A DNA stretch of 64,000 nucleotides from the NCBI RefSeq assembly GCF_022549495.1, contig NZ_JAKZGD010000001.1:310001-374000 (forward strand), written 5' to 3'. The DNA is from Acinetobacter sp. ANC 4805. Its GTDB lineage: Bacteria > Pseudomonadota > Gammaproteobacteria > Pseudomonadales > Moraxellaceae. A model generated the notes under the pieces. That model saw only the letters and a program-made list of their open reading frames with translations. It had not been told where the DNA came from and did not search any database. Both the position numbers and the translations under genes were made by a program. This document shows positions 8,920 through 18,692 of the stretch, piece after piece (position 1 is the first letter of the stretch; each line of letters opens with the position of its first letter).

Positions 8920-10080
8920 ATGTCATCTTTATTATATTTATCAAATCAAGCACTCCATCAACTTCAAGGTCAAAAAACGCAAAGCATTGATTGCCAAGCC
9001 GTGAGCCAATATAAGAAAAATTTGCAAGAAATTAAGCAACGTAAGCAATGGAAAACAACAGGTACTGGTGCTCAATTTATGGGGATGGGTCAGTATGATG
9101 ATACTGATGAATTTGCCAATATTTTTCCTGTTGATGCAGTATTAACCGATGATCAACAGATGATTTATGCAGCACGATTACAAGATGGTTGTGCAATTTA
9201 TATCAAATCATTGCTAGACCCGCAGCAAGCAGAAGCGCTCGTGTTGAGGAATAATGAGTTTGTTGTCCATCATTTGGATTATGAAGCTCAGAATAAACGG
9301 TTAATTTTATCGGCAAGCAAAGGATATGCTTATGAACGCCATCTTTGTGTGCTAGGGCTGGACTCAAGTCGACTTCAATATATTACTGAAGGGGATTGCC
9401 AAGATGAGCATCCTTGTTTTGATCCTCAACAGCCTGATATTGTGTATTACGATAGTTGTGGTTTTGCCTATGATCAACAAGGCAATGTCAGTGTTGGGCC
9501 CAAAGAAATTTGTCGTTTAAATCTCAAGACAGGGGAGCTTGAAACAATAATCAGTGATCCTCGCTATGATTTTTATAAGCCACAAATCGATGCAACGGGG
9601 CAATTGTATTTTCTTAAACGTCCATATAAAAATCAGAGTTATAGTGGGAGTTCACTTAAAGATATTTTATACGCACCTTTTAAAATTATTCGTGCTGTGA
9701 TTGGTTGGTTAGATTTCTTTACGCAGCGTTATACGGGTGAATCTCTGAAGTCAACTTCAGGTGCCAATCCAGCTAAGGCAAGACAGAAATCAGAAGAAGA
9801 ATTATTTGTTGAAGGTAATTTAATTAAAGCTCAGAAAGCTTTGCAACAAAATCAAAGTGCAGGTGAAAAGTTTGCAGGTGTGATCCCTCGTAATTGGGAG
9901 CTGATTCAATATTCGGCTGATGGAGAACAGAAAGTATTGAAGCGAGGTGTGTTGGGTTATGCACTTAATATCGAGGGTTCACTTTACTATTCCAATGGCA
10001 AATATCTAATTGCAATGACCGCTGATCAGACTGAACAGATGCTCGTTGAAGCTAGATTGATCAATAAAATTATGTGTTAA
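8920..10080 (+). CDS. Hypothetical TolB/PD40-like beta-propeller protein
   Basis: 386 aa without a signal peptide, so probably cytoplasmic. Repeated blocks of the form 'display value, compare, report' (VDAVLTDDQQMIYAARL, YEAQNKRLILSAS, DEHPCFDPQQPDIVYYD, YKPQIDATGQLYFLKRP) resemble WD40-like PD40 strands of TolB and prolyl oligopeptidase propellers. Between propeller blades there is a 60-residue segment with a hydrophobic stretch (ILYAPFKIIRAVIGWLDFF, near 245-263), perhaps membrane-associated. I do not recognise a named family. It stands alone with its own terminator. Confidence 0.65.
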   Translation: MSSLLYLSNQALHQLQGQKTQSIDCQAVSQYKKNLQEIKQRKQWKTTGTGAQFMGMGQYDDTDEFANIFPVDAVLTDDQQMIYAARLQDGCAIYIKSLLDPQQAEALVLRNNEFVVHHLDYEAQNKRLILSASKGYAYERHLCVLGLDSSRLQYITEGDCQDEHPCFDPQQPDIVYYDSCGFAYDQQGNVSVGPKEICRLNLKTGELETIISDPRYDFYKPQIDATGQLYFLKRPYKNQSYSGSSLKDILYAPFKIIRAVIGWLDFFTQRYTGESLKSTSGANPAKARQKSEEELFVEGNLIKAQKALQQNQSAGEKFAGVIPRNWELIQYSADGEQKVLKRGVLGYALNIEGSLYYSNGKYLIAMTADQTEQMLVEARLINKIMC

Positions 10081-10099
10081 TTTGATTGGTATTTTAAAC

Positions 10100-10126
10100 A
10101 GCCTTCTCGATATAGAAGGCTTTTTT
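10100..10126 (+). terminator. Rho-independent terminator
   Basis: Eight-base stem AGCCTTCT / AGAAGGCT with a six-base loop, followed by a T run. It lies 20 bases after the TolB-like gene. Confidence 0.9.
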
Positions 10127-10301
10127 ATGGCTTCATAAAACTGTAGCTAAGAAAAAAGCCCATAACAAGGATGAGCTTAGTTCTCTGAGGATAGTCACAC
10201 ACTTTTTTTTAAAGGGTATGCTGAAGAACATAATCATAATATGAGAATTTGATAATATTTACAACGTATAAAAATGTAAGTATTTTTTAAAATTCTCACA
10301 T

Positions 10302-11075
10302 TTAAGGAAGTTGATTTTCTGAAAGTGTTGCAAATTTATGTTCAATTTGTGCGGCATTATTTTGCAAAATTTCAATTAATTTTTGGATGTTCAGAAAGTC
10401 AAAACGATTCTTTGAAGCGACTAAAGTAAGTGCAATCGGTGCTTCTTTGGTGGAAAAGCGAATCGGTACAGAGAGACCACACACCATTGGGTCAATCTCA
10501 CCTTGTGATAAATAGAAACCCTGTTTTTTTATCTTTCGCATTTGCTGCATAAATTCATCTATGTTTTCTGCAAATCCAACTTGAGCAAGTTCTTGCGTAA
10601 ATTGTTGATAGTAGGCTTGGATTTGTTGCTTGCTCAGATGAGCAATCACGATCTTGGGTGATGCACCTACATAAACAGGGCGTGGGCAACCTCTACCGTA
10701 TGAGATCAGTTCAGCTTCTTTAAAGGTTTCATGATGTAAATCAATACAATAGTCATGATTGAGATAAGTCAGTAAACAGCACAATTCAGTCCGATCTACG
10801 ATGTCACGCATAAAAGGGATGCTGATTTGAATCAGAGGATCAGTGCTATGCGAAATATAATCTAGAACGGCAATTTTAGAGCCTAAAGTGTAATCACCCG
10901 ATGTGCCACTAATCCGTTTCAAAATATCACTAGAAACCAATTCTTTAAGGTAGCGATAGGCAGTGGGTTTGGAGAGACCAAGCTCATCACAAATGATATC
11001 GACATTGATAATCGGACGTGAAACCGAAAATAAATCCAGCACGGTGAGAATTTTACCAAAACTCGAAATTGCCAT
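10302..11075 (-). CDS. IclR-family transcriptional regulator
   Basis: 257 aa. The N-terminal winged helix-turn-helix (residues about 5-65, with LSKPTAYRYLKEL as recognition region) is followed by the IclR effector domain (about 80-250), which in this family binds small organic acids; the ISYGRGCPRPVYVGASPK stretch is typical. It is transcribed away from the FUSC/DUF1656/HlyD efflux genes across a 430-base gap carrying an inverted repeat, so it is a likely regulator of that set. In Acinetobacter, IclR proteins such as PobR and PcaU control aromatic-acid catabolism, which fits an aromatic-acid effector, but this one is not identifiable as either. Confidence 0.9.
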   Translation of the reverse strand: MAISSFGKILTVLDLFSVSRPIINVDIICDELGLSKPTAYRYLKELVSSDILKRISGTSGDYTLGSKIAVLDYISHSTDPLIQISIPFMRDIVDRTELCCLLTYLNHDYCIDLHHETFKEAELISYGRGCPRPVYVGASPKIVIAHLSKQQIQAYYQQFTQELAQVGFAENIDEFMQQMRKIKKQGFYLSQGEIDPMVCGLSVPIRFSTKEAPIALTLVASKNRFDFLNIQKLIEILQNNAAQIEHKFATLSENQLP

Positions 11076-11505
11076 GATGCGTTGTCTACTCCTTAAAATA
11101 ACGTGAAAATCGAACTTTTATTGCTTTATAACAGAAAAGCCTGAAGTCGGGTATGGACTTTTAAGTCGGATTATTCTTGATCAATAAATTCAGGATCAAA
11201 TTGAGAATTGATGATGAATTTATGAGTATTATTTTAAATTAAAATTAAAAATTATCAAATGGTGATAATTTATGTTGACTATTTTGCTGTGTTTTGGAAA
11301 AATTGGTAGCACAATGTCTTATTTGGATAATAACTTTTAGGGGAATTGTCTTCAAAAGCTCCAAGTATTGCGCACCATTCCAAATCATCAGCTTTATTCC
11401 TATCGGACTGATTTAATACTTTTAAGTCAGTTAGGTGATTCGTCACATCAAGTTGTGGCGTTGTAGATAGGACTAATCAGACTGACGCTGAATAGAGACA
11501 CGTTC
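11076..11505. promoter_or_regulatory. Divergent control region between iclR-type regulator and efflux operon
   Basis: 430 bases without a gene. It holds the inverted repeat at 11250-11270 and AT-rich DNA around 11225-11250. No other gene or RNA structure was seen. Confidence 0.4.
11250..11270. promoter_or_regulatory. Candidate operator for the IclR-family regulator
   Basis: AATTATCA, five-base spacer AATGG, then TGATAATT: perfect eight-base arms, midway between the divergent start codons at 11075 and 11506. Size and position suit a dimeric regulator. Its role is inferred. Confidence 0.45.
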
Positions 11506-13599
11506 ATGTTATTTAAACAATTGTTGGCTTTTCGACCGAGCCGACTCGACCTCATCTTTGCGTGCAAAACATTTGTGGCAGGCATGTTGGCATTGTTTAT
11601 TTCATTTGAGCTGGATTTGATTAATCCGATGTGGTCGATTGGAACAGTGATGATTATTGCCAATCCTTATTCAGGCATGGTGTCTTCAAAATGTGTTTAT
11701 CGTTTGATTGGTACTGTGGCAGGGGCGATCATTGCCTTGATGTTGACACCGTATTTTATCAATACGCCGTGGTTATTCACGGTTATTTTGTCTTTATGGG
11801 TAGGCTTTGCTTTATATGTTTCTTTGTTAGACCGAACGCCACGTAGTTACGTCTTTATGTTGGCAGGTTATTCGACGGCAATGATTGTCTATAACGCAAT
11901 TACCTATATTGATACTTATAATATTTTTGATATCGCTGTTGCACGGGTACTGGAAATTTCTGTGGGGGTCATCTCGACAGCCGTTGTTTCGGCGACATTT
12001 TTTCCTGTTCATGTTGGTGCAATGATTAAGCAGCGTGTCAATAAAACACTCAATGATTTAGAAGCAATTTTTGAAAAGCTGATAACAGTTCAAAAAACAC
12101 CTGAGAATTACACACAAATTCTGTCGGTCATTACCCGTGATACCTCTGATATTCATGCCTTGGCTGTACATTTGGCTTATGAAAAAGGTGAATTGAAGGG
12201 AATGACTAAACCCTTACAGGAAATGCTACATCAAGTGTCTTTGGTGGTGGCCAATCTCGTCGCATTATCTCAACGGGTAAAACAGCTTGAACACATGCAA
12301 CTGCTTAATCTTGCTCCGCATTTGAATAAAATCCATCAACATAGTTTGGCATTTTTAAAACAAGAGAAAGTTTTAATCCCTACGGATTTGCAGACCTTGC
12401 CTCGTGGTTTTGAGGAAGATTTTTCTGAATTAATTGCAATTGCGACGCCCGAACAACAAATTGTATTGGCAGCATTGAAAATGGATGTTCGCCATTTTAT
12501 TACCAATATTCTAGCGGTCAAATTACTTTGGCAGCAGATTCAGCAAGGCAATAAAGAAATTCCAACAGAAATCACTGCGATAACGACGAAATATCCAAGT
12601 TTGCATCGTGATCATGGAATTGCGATTCGAGGTGGAATCAGTGCGGTTCTAATCACCTTCATTGTAACAGGCGCATGGATTCTTTCAGGCTGGAAAGCAG
12701 GCTTTATGATGGCACAGATGGGGGCAATTACCGCCTGTATTTTGACCGCTTTGGATAATCCTGTGCCTGTACTACGAATCTTTATCTGGGGCAGTATTGT
12801 TTCGGCAGGACTGGTATTTTTATATGCTTTCGGTATTTTTCCGCATGTCACGCATTTTTGGCAACTGGCTCTGGTTCTATTTCCTGTGTTTTTGGTGGCT
12901 GTCAGCATGATGGCAAATCAGATGTTGATGCCTGTGGGAATGGTACTTGGGATTAATACCATGATGGGGCTGAATCTACATAACAAATACAGCATAGATG
13001 CTGTTTCTTATTTGGATAGTTCATTTGCAATGGTGCTTGGTGTATTGGTTTCATTGATCGTGATTGATCTTGTACGGGCAGTTTCTCCTGATACCAGTGC
13101 CACACGGATTTTAACCTTGCATTATCAAGCCATGCGTCAGGCACTGACACTCTCTTATGGCAGCGAGTTTAAAATTCATTTGCGAGGTATGTTAGATCGT
13201 GTCGGGGTATTGAATACCAAAATGGTTCAGAATCCTGAAATTAAAACCTCGATTCAAAATGCATTGATTGAGAGTAGTTCGATTATTGATTTAGTACGGT
13301 TACAAGAGATTAGTCACAAATTGCCTGAATGCATTGACTTGCAAAGTGAAGTAAATCTCTTGCAGCAGCAACTTGCTGAGTACTTTCAACGACAAGAAAA
13401 ACAGCTTTCTTTGAACCATTTTTCAGCTCAAATCGTACAGCAAATAGCAGTATTACAAAGAATTTCACAGCAGATTGACGATGAGCAATTGGCTCAAAGA
13501 ATGTTGATTTCTCTGAATAATATTTGTGAAAGCATAGGGCATGTCTCAACAGAACAGATGTATTCGGAAATATATGGCGTAGGTGTGTCACATGGGTGA
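11506..13599 (+). CDS. FUSC family inner-membrane protein, AaeB-like efflux component
   Basis: 697 aa with two membrane blocks, about residues 20-170 and 370-520, each followed by a long soluble helical region. This is the fusaric-acid-resistance (FUSC)/AaeB architecture. With the following DUF1656 and HlyD genes it reproduces the E. coli aaeXAB module, which exports hydroxylated aromatic acids such as p-hydroxybenzoate. The next ATG lies inside its last codons (13592), so translation is coupled. Substrate is inferred only from the module. Confidence 0.9.
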   Translation: MLFKQLLAFRPSRLDLIFACKTFVAGMLALFISFELDLINPMWSIGTVMIIANPYSGMVSSKCVYRLIGTVAGAIIALMLTPYFINTPWLFTVILSLWVGFALYVSLLDRTPRSYVFMLAGYSTAMIVYNAITYIDTYNIFDIAVARVLEISVGVISTAVVSATFFPVHVGAMIKQRVNKTLNDLEAIFEKLITVQKTPENYTQILSVITRDTSDIHALAVHLAYEKGELKGMTKPLQEMLHQVSLVVANLVALSQRVKQLEHMQLLNLAPHLNKIHQHSLAFLKQEKVLIPTDLQTLPRGFEEDFSELIAIATPEQQIVLAALKMDVRHFITNILAVKLLWQQIQQGNKEIPTEITAITTKYPSLHRDHGIAIRGGISAVLITFIVTGAWILSGWKAGFMMAQMGAITACILTALDNPVPVLRIFIWGSIVSAGLVFLYAFGIFPHVTHFWQLALVLFPVFLVAVSMMANQMLMPVGMVLGINTMMGLNLHNKYSIDAVSYLDSSFAMVLGVLVSLIVIDLVRAVSPDTSATRILTLHYQAMRQALTLSYGSEFKIHLRGMLDRVGVLNTKMVQNPEIKTSIQNALIESSSIIDLVRLQEISHKLPECIDLQSEVNLLQQQLAEYFQRQEKQLSLNHFSAQIVQQIAVLQRISQQIDDEQLAQRMLISLNNICESIGHVSTEQMYSEIYGVGVSHG

Positions 13600-13792
13600 G
13601 ATCAATGTTTATGGGATTTATATTCCAATCCTTTTGGTACAAGCGATTATTGCCTATGTGCTTTTTAAGTTGCTGAGTCCACTGATTGACCGCTTAGTGA
13701 TGAAAGGATGGATTGCGCTGCCGAGTATTTTCAATTTGTGCTTTTACATGGTTTTGTTGCTGTTCGTGCATTGGCTATTCATTTGGCTGTAG
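13592..13792 (+). CDS. DUF1656 family small membrane protein, AaeX-like
   Basis: 66 aa, mostly hydrophobic, with two membrane segments. The N-terminus MGEINVYGIYIPILLVQ is characteristic of DUF1656/AaeX. I chose the ATG at 13592, which overlaps the end of the FUSC gene and has GTAGGTG upstream; an ATG at 13583 adds three residues. The role in efflux is unknown, but this small gene nearly always sits between FUSC and HlyD partners. Confidence 0.9.
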   Translation: MGEINVYGIYIPILLVQAIIAYVLFKLLSPLIDRLVMKGWIALPSIFNLCFYMVLLLFVHWLFIWL

Positions 13793-13863
13793 GTTTCAAG
13801 TTTCTAAATAGATGCTCATTCTGAAATTTAATGATTTAAAGAGATGTGGTAAAGGTGATGAAC

Positions 13864-14865
13864 ATGAATGCATTTGATGTGCGAAAAATCATACGTCCGA
13901 TGGTATTAATCATTGCGGTTCTGATCGCGGTTTATGCAGTTGTACATTTGTGGAATTACTATAATGCCGCACCGTGGACGCGTGATGGGCGGATACGGGG
14001 TGACGTGATTCAAGTTGCCTCAGACGTTAATGGTCTCGTGACTGAAGTTTTGGTACAAGATAACCAAACGGTGAAAAAAGGTCAGGTGCTATTTAAAATT
14101 GATGTGGCGCGTCAAGCGCTTGACGTTGAGCAAGCCAAATCTGATTTGGCTAAAGCCAAAGCTGGTTTAGCACAAGCACATGCAAATTTAGTGGGTACTA
14201 AGGCGAGTTTAGTAAAAACTGAAGCGAATATGAAATTGGCTGAAAAGAATGCAGCGCGATATACCAGTTTGATGGATGGAGCAATTTCTAAGCAAGAGCA
14301 AGATCAGGTCTTTGCGACACGTGATCAAGCTGTGGCTGAACGTGAACAACTCGCAGCGAGTATTGAACAGGCGAATGCTGCCATTCAACAACAGCAAGCG
14401 TTTATTGAAGTAGCGAATAGTAATTTACATTTAGCCCAATTGAATTTGAACCGTTCAGAGGTTGTTGCACCTGCAGATGGGACTTTAGCCAACTTTGATT
14501 TACGTGTGGGTAATTATGTGAAGGTAGGGCAAGCGGTTGCTGCTTTATTAGATCGTCATCAACTTTATGTCGTGGGCTATTTTGAAGAAACTAAATTGAA
14601 TCGTATCCATGTCGGTGATGCTGCAACCGTACAGTTAATGGGGGATCGTCAATTGATTCGTGGTCATGTTCAAGGCATTGCCACAGGGATTGAAGATCGT
14701 GAGCGTTCAGGCAGTTCGAATTTATTGGCGAATGTAAATCCAACCTTTAGTTGGGTGCGTTTAGCGCAACGTGTACCTGTGAAGATCGTATTAGATGAGC
14801 AACCCCAGAATCCTTTGGCTTTTGTTTCTGGGCGTACTGCGACGGTTCGAATTATTGAGAAATGA
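13864..14865 (+). CDS. HlyD-family periplasmic adaptor of the aromatic-acid efflux pump, AaeA-like
   Basis: 333-aa membrane-fusion protein. One N-terminal membrane anchor (about residues 8-30) is followed by APWTRDGRIRGDVIQVASDVNGLV, typical of AaeA. A biotinyl-lipoyl half-domain (VKKGQVLFKID) leads into a long alanine-rich coiled-coil hairpin (about 85-185), then the second lipoyl half (VAPADGTLANFDLRVGNYV), and a beta-barrel with WVRLAQRVPVKI. It would bridge the FUSC protein to an outer-membrane channel, not encoded here. I prefer ATG 13864 (AAAGG at 8 bases); GTG 13846 and ATG 13858 are in frame. Confidence 0.92.
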   Translation: MNAFDVRKIIRPMVLIIAVLIAVYAVVHLWNYYNAAPWTRDGRIRGDVIQVASDVNGLVTEVLVQDNQTVKKGQVLFKIDVARQALDVEQAKSDLAKAKAGLAQAHANLVGTKASLVKTEANMKLAEKNAARYTSLMDGAISKQEQDQVFATRDQAVAEREQLAASIEQANAAIQQQQAFIEVANSNLHLAQLNLNRSEVVAPADGTLANFDLRVGNYVKVGQAVAALLDRHQLYVVGYFEETKLNRIHVGDAATVQLMGDRQLIRGHVQGIATGIEDRERSGSSNLLANVNPTFSWVRLAQRVPVKIVLDEQPQNPLAFVSGRTATVRIIEK

Positions 14866-15136
14866 GTTCTGTCGTTTGTGATCAGTGGTGTGGGTGCAAT
14901 TACATCAGTTTGGAAAAGTTGGATCGTATTTGTATTGGTGTTTTTATTATTTTTGAAAAATGAAAAGTAATAAAAACCTTGATTGGGTTTGATACTAAGT
15001 CCGTATTCACACCACTTAACAGCGCAACATCCATGTTGCTCGTCACGTGTGTTCTACCAACTCGGATTTGATGTAGATACCAAAAGACAAGATAGTATTA
15101 TTCGTCTTTTGACTTAGAATCGCGAATATTGTTTGA
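14866..15136. other. Convergent intergenic gap with two hairpins
   Basis: 271 bases between the adaptor gene and ruvX. It holds a short hairpin GCAACA-TCCA-TGTTGC near 15024-15039 and a second, CAAAAGAC ... GTCTTTTG (15081-15111, 15-base loop). Neither has a T run. A 30-codon GTG frame at 14878-14970 encodes a hydrophobic peptide but lacks a ribosome binding site. I make no gene call. Confidence 0.3.
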
Positions 15137-15580
15137 TTAAGGCGTTATTCCCGCAGGGTCACGATACCAACTTTGGATCAGCAGCGCAGCGGCAAAACTA
15201 TCAGCTGATAAACGCTTCGCTTGACCTCTGTTTTGATAAAATTCAAGCTCTTCTCTCGCTTCACGCGTGGTCAGACGTTCATCCACCATCCACGTTGCAA
15301 TATTGGTTTGGTGACGTAAACGACGTGCGAATTTTCGTGCGCGAGCAGATAGCTCAGATTCACTATCATCCATATTGAGGGGTAAACCCACTAAAAAAAG
15401 GTTTGGTTGCCATTCTTTGACGAGTTTTAACAATTGATTCCAGTCAGGAATACCATCTTTCATGACGAATAAAGGCAGGGGATTGGCACTTTCAATACTC
15501 GATTGACCAATCGCAATCCCCATTTTTTGAGTGCCAAAATCAAAGGCCATAATCGATTGTGAGGTTTTTAAATCAGGCAT
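15137..15580 (-). CDS. ruvX: RuvX/YqgF family pre-16S rRNA nuclease / Holliday-junction resolvase-like
   Basis: 147 aa of the RNase H-like YqgF family. It has the first catalytic Asp in [30 protein letters not shown], and the distal acidic motif in WMVDERLTT and [14 protein letters not shown]. YqgF processes the 5' end of 16S rRNA in E. coli; resolvase activity has also been proposed. The ATG at 15580 overlaps the yqgE stop by a few bases; an upstream ATG at 15598 would overlap more. The yqgE-ruvX order is as in E. coli. Confidence 0.93.
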   Translation of the reverse strand: MPDLKTSQSIMAFDFGTQKMGIAIGQSSIESANPLPLFVMKDGIPDWNQLLKLVKEWQPNLFLVGLPLNMDDSESELSARARKFARRLRHQTNIATWMVDERLTTREAREELEFYQNRGQAKRLSADSFAAALLIQSWYRDPAGITP

Positions 15581-16127
15581 GACCAATCTCTGAAGCAAAC
15601 CATGTACGGTCTACACCAATCTTTTTGTAGGCTGCATCCCAACGAACGTCATATGGTAGATTAAAAATCAAATCCATATCTGAGTCACACATCAGCCAGT
15701 CACCACGTGCCATTTCTTCCTCGAGCTGATTTTTGCCCCAACTGGCATAACCTAAAGCAATTTGATAACGACCAACACCTTCATTATGCGCAATCGCATC
15801 TAAAATATCTTTGCTGGTGGTAATACAAACATTTTCGCCAACTGCAATCGAAGAATGCCAAGTGGGTTGACCTGTATGCAAGACAAATCCTGCTTCTGGG
15901 CGTAAAGGCCCACCTTGTAGCACGGCATGAGGTTGTACATTGTCCGCATCAATCTCTAAATCATTGAGTAACTCTTTGATTTGTAGCTCAGAAGGGCGAT
16001 TGATAATGATACCTTGAGCGCCATCTTCATCATGGCGAGCAATATAAATGACTGTGTTTGCAAAAGAGTCATCTGCCATGTCTGGTGGAGCAATGAGACA
16101 ACGGTGAGTTAAATATTGTTTCGTCAC
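15573..16127 (-). CDS. yqgE: YqgE/AlgH family protein
   Basis: 184-aa cytoplasmic protein of the UPF0301 (YqgE/AlgH) family. Diagnostic segments are [19 protein letters not shown] at the start, [27 protein letters not shown] and [15 protein letters not shown]. Its molecular role is unclear; AlgH influences alginate regulation in Pseudomonas. It overlaps ruvX at its 3' end by translational coupling. Confidence 0.95.
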   Translation of the reverse strand: MTKQYLTHRCLIAPPDMADDSFANTVIYIARHDEDGAQGIIINRPSELQIKELLNDLEIDADNVQPHAVLQGGPLRPEAGFVLHTGQPTWHSSIAVGENVCITTSKDILDAIAHNEGVGRYQIALGYASWGKNQLEEEMARGDWLMCDSDMDLIFNLPYDVRWDAAYKKIGVDRTWFASEIGHA

Positions 16128-16195
16128 CTAGGCGGTTCTCCATCAAATATTATGCTGATCTATCGATATGGGTTGTTTTTATCAACATACAAGAG

Positions 16196-16217
16196 ATGAT
16201 TGGATTTCGCCAATCAT
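16196..16217 (-). terminator. Hairpin after recN, weak terminator candidate
   Basis: ATGATTGG / CCAATCAT, six-base loop, 25 bases past the recN stop. There is no T run on the minus strand, so termination is uncertain. Confidence 0.35.
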
Positions 16218-16241
16218 ATTTCTAATATTTCTTTGGTTCAT

Positions 16242-17903
16242 TTAGGCGGACTGAAATTTTAATTGACGCAATTGTTTAGCATGCTGCAAGGTTGTTTCAC
16301 TAATTTCCACACCGCCAGACATTCGTGCTAACTCTAAAATACGTTGCGCTTCATCAAGTTCAATGATGGTACTGCTTGCAGGATCAGTTTGTTGCTTCTT
16401 CACCAATAAATGTTGATCGGATTGCGCTGCTACTTGGGCTTGGTGGGTAATACAGAGTAATTGTACGTGCTGTGCAAGGTCGGCGAGTAAACGCCCTACC
16501 ACTTCGGCAGTACCGCCACTAATTCCCACATCAATCTCGTCAAAAACCAATACTTCAGCTTCAGTTTTTTCAGCATTCATGACTTGCATGACCAACGCAA
16601 TACGAGAGAGTTCACCACCAGACGCAACACGTGCCAGTGGTTGGGCAGGGATACCTTTATTGGCAGTAAACAAAAGTTGAATAAAGCTGAGACCTTCAGC
16701 ATTTGCTGGTTCGATTGGCTCAAACTTAAACTCGAAATATGCTTCTGGTAATGCAAGAGGTTTCACTTGCTCAGTCAATTGTTTAGCTAACGGAATTGCC
16801 GCAGCTCGACGAATCTCATCTAAGTGTTGTGCTTTTTGTATAAATTCTTGATAAGAAATTTCTACCTGTTCCGCTAATGTTTCAGGATTTTCAAGTTGAT
16901 GTAATTGTTCTAGTTCTTGTTGCCATGCTTCATAGTCCTGTTTAAGGTTCTCAGGCTGGGTGCGATATTTACGAGCGAGGCGATGGAAAATCTCTAGGGT
17001 TGTATTGAGTTGTTCCATTCGCTCAGGATCAAAACTTTGACGGTCAATGAATTGACGTAAACTTGATGTCGCATCTTCGATTTCACTTTGCGCATTTAAC
17101 AAAGAGTTATAAATGCTAGCGAGTTGTTCACTGCGACCTGCATGAGATTCTAAACGACGAATAATAGAGGCAACTTCTTGCGTAATATTTTGTTCAGCTT
17201 CATCCAAGACATTTAGAGCATAACCACAGTCCTGCATGATATGTTCATGATGGCTGAGGCGGTCAAACTCTTGTTCTGTGTCACGATAATCGATTTGAAT
17301 CACATCTTCGAGTTCTTCAATTTGAGATTCTAAACTTTGGATCTTTTGAATACGTGTTGCTTGAGCCTCTAAAGCGGCTTGGTGCTGACGAATATTCTTT
17401 TGCCAATAATTATAAGCATCACGTACAGCATCTGCTGGTTCTGCAAAATTGTGATAACGATCTAACCAGTGTTTAGGGTATGGCGGTTCAAGTAATTGTT
17501 GTTGGCTATGTTGACTATAAAGCTGTACCAGTAAGCGCCCAATTTCTTTGAGTTCAGCCAAACTACTTGGACGTCCATTAATCCATGCTTTACTCCGACC
17601 TGTAGCAAAGATAACGCGTCTTAAATGGATTTCCCCTGAATCGTCACCCAATTCATGTTCTGCGAGCCAATTGGCTTCAGCGCTTTGAGGTTGATAGCTA
17701 AAAACTGCGGTGCAATCTGCTTTATCTGCACCATAACGGACATAATTGGTATCAGTACGTTCACCTAAGCAGGCAGATAATGCATCTAACAATAAGGATT
17801 TACCTGCGCCAGTTTCACCAGTCAGGACATTAAAACCTTGTTCAATGTCTAATGCTAAGTGGTCAGCGAGTGCAAAATTAATTAAAGTTAAATGGGTGAG
17901 CAT
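16242..17903 (-). CDS. recN: DNA repair protein RecN
   Basis: SMC-like ATPase that acts early in double-strand-break repair and holds DNA ends or sister chromatids together. From the ATG at 17903 it is 553 aa, the same as E. coli; the frame extends 18 codons further but the family start is MLTHLTLINFAL. Walker A GETGAGKS is at residues 28-35, a long coiled coil spans about 155-370, and signature LARVASGGELSRI and Walker B VLVFDEIDVGISGG lie near 420-460. It is commonly LexA-controlled in E. coli; Acinetobacter uses a different damage response and no LexA box is visible here. Confidence 0.97.
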   Translation of the reverse strand: MLTHLTLINFALADHLALDIEQGFNVLTGETGAGKSLLLDALSACLGERTDTNYVRYGADKADCTAVFSYQPQSAEANWLAEHELGDDSGEIHLRRVIFATGRSKAWINGRPSSLAELKEIGRLLVQLYSQHSQQQLLEPPYPKHWLDRYHNFAEPADAVRDAYNYWQKNIRQHQAALEAQATRIQKIQSLESQIEELEDVIQIDYRDTEQEFDRLSHHEHIMQDCGYALNVLDEAEQNITQEVASIIRRLESHAGRSEQLASIYNSLLNAQSEIEDATSSLRQFIDRQSFDPERMEQLNTTLEIFHRLARKYRTQPENLKQDYEAWQQELEQLHQLENPETLAEQVEISYQEFIQKAQHLDEIRRAAAIPLAKQLTEQVKPLALPEAYFEFKFEPIEPANAEGLSFIQLLFTANKGIPAQPLARVASGGELSRIALVMQVMNAEKTEAEVLVFDEIDVGISGGTAEVVGRLLADLAQHVQLLCITHQAQVAAQSDQHLLVKKQQTDPASSTIIELDEAQRILELARMSGGVEISETTLQHAKQLRQLKFQSA

Positions 17904-18260
17904 AAATGCATCCAATGCACAGAATCTTTTGCTTAAAGATAGAGAAATTTTGCCCATGCGACAAGAGTATCTTGGTTGCTTGAGCTAAATGAGCCATTAT
18001 TTTTTGAATCGTTTGAAATATGATGCTGTTGGAAATAAATCAGTAAAATAATAGGTGTATCTATAATTTTGCTTGTACCGTTTATAGATTGGTTTCTGTG
18101 TTGGTGAAATCAAGCTGCTGTGTATTGCTCATGACTTTAGTAGAAAGGCATGAAAATTGCTGCTAAAGCATGATAAAAATGGATTGATTAGTGACGCAGG
18201 CACAATTAAACTACGTCCATCATAACCTAATATAAATGCTGCATTATTTGGAGAGTAGGC
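17904..18260. promoter_or_regulatory. Divergent promoter region between recN and ppnP
   Basis: 357 bases without a gene, AT-rich. ppnP has a GGAGAG ribosome binding site at 18250-18255. I see no repeat or operator that stands out. Confidence 0.35.
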
Positions 18261-18587
18261 ATGAGTTCAGTGCAGTTTGATCATGTTACGGTCATTAAGA
18301 AGTCAAATGTGTATTTTGGTGGGACTTGTATTAGCCATACCGTACAATTTGAAGATGGTACAAAAAAGACGTTAGGTGTGATTTTACCCACTGAACAAGC
18401 GTTAACTTTTGAAACGCATGTACCTGAGCGTATGGAAATTATTTCTGGTGAATGTCGCGTGAAAATTGCGGATAGTGCTGAAAGTGAACTATTCCGTGCA
18501 GGTCAGTCATTCTATGTACCAGGAAACAGTGTTTTCCACATTGAAACAGATGAAGTACTTGATTATGTGTGTCATTTAGAAGGTTAA
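18261..18587 (+). CDS. ppnP: Pyrimidine/purine nucleoside phosphorylase
   Basis: 108-aa single-domain cupin of the PpnP (YaiE, DUF1255) family, which phosphorolyses nucleosides to free base and ribose 1-phosphate. The family pattern is clear: [41 protein letters not shown] and [12 protein letters not shown]. Full length compared with E. coli (94 aa) plus a slightly longer N-terminus. It is monocistronic with its own terminator. Confidence 0.93.
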   Translation: MSSVQFDHVTVIKKSNVYFGGTCISHTVQFEDGTKKTLGVILPTEQALTFETHVPERMEIISGECRVKIADSAESELFRAGQSFYVPGNSVFHIETDEVLDYVCHLEG

Positions 18588-18625
18588 CCTATTCCTTTCT
18601 AAATCGGGTACACTATTGTTTAAAG

Positions 18626-18657
18626 AAAATCCTGTAAAGTTACTTTGCAGGATTTTT
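18626..18657 (+). terminator. Rho-independent terminator of ppnP
   Basis: A 14-pair stem starting AAAATCCTG and closing with CAGGATTTT, one G-U pair and a three-base loop, followed by T-rich sequence. Confidence 0.9.
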
Positions 18658-18692
18658 ATTTTTCGTTGATATGAAACTATTAGAGGTCGTTC

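Noticed and set aside
14878-14970. 30-aa hydrophobic GTG frame after the HlyD adaptor
   Set aside because: No ribosome binding site and no family; it may be chance in AT-rich DNA.
15081-15111. Terminator between the adaptor gene and ruvX
   Set aside because: The CAAAAGAC stem has a 15-base loop and no T run, so it does not meet terminator criteria.
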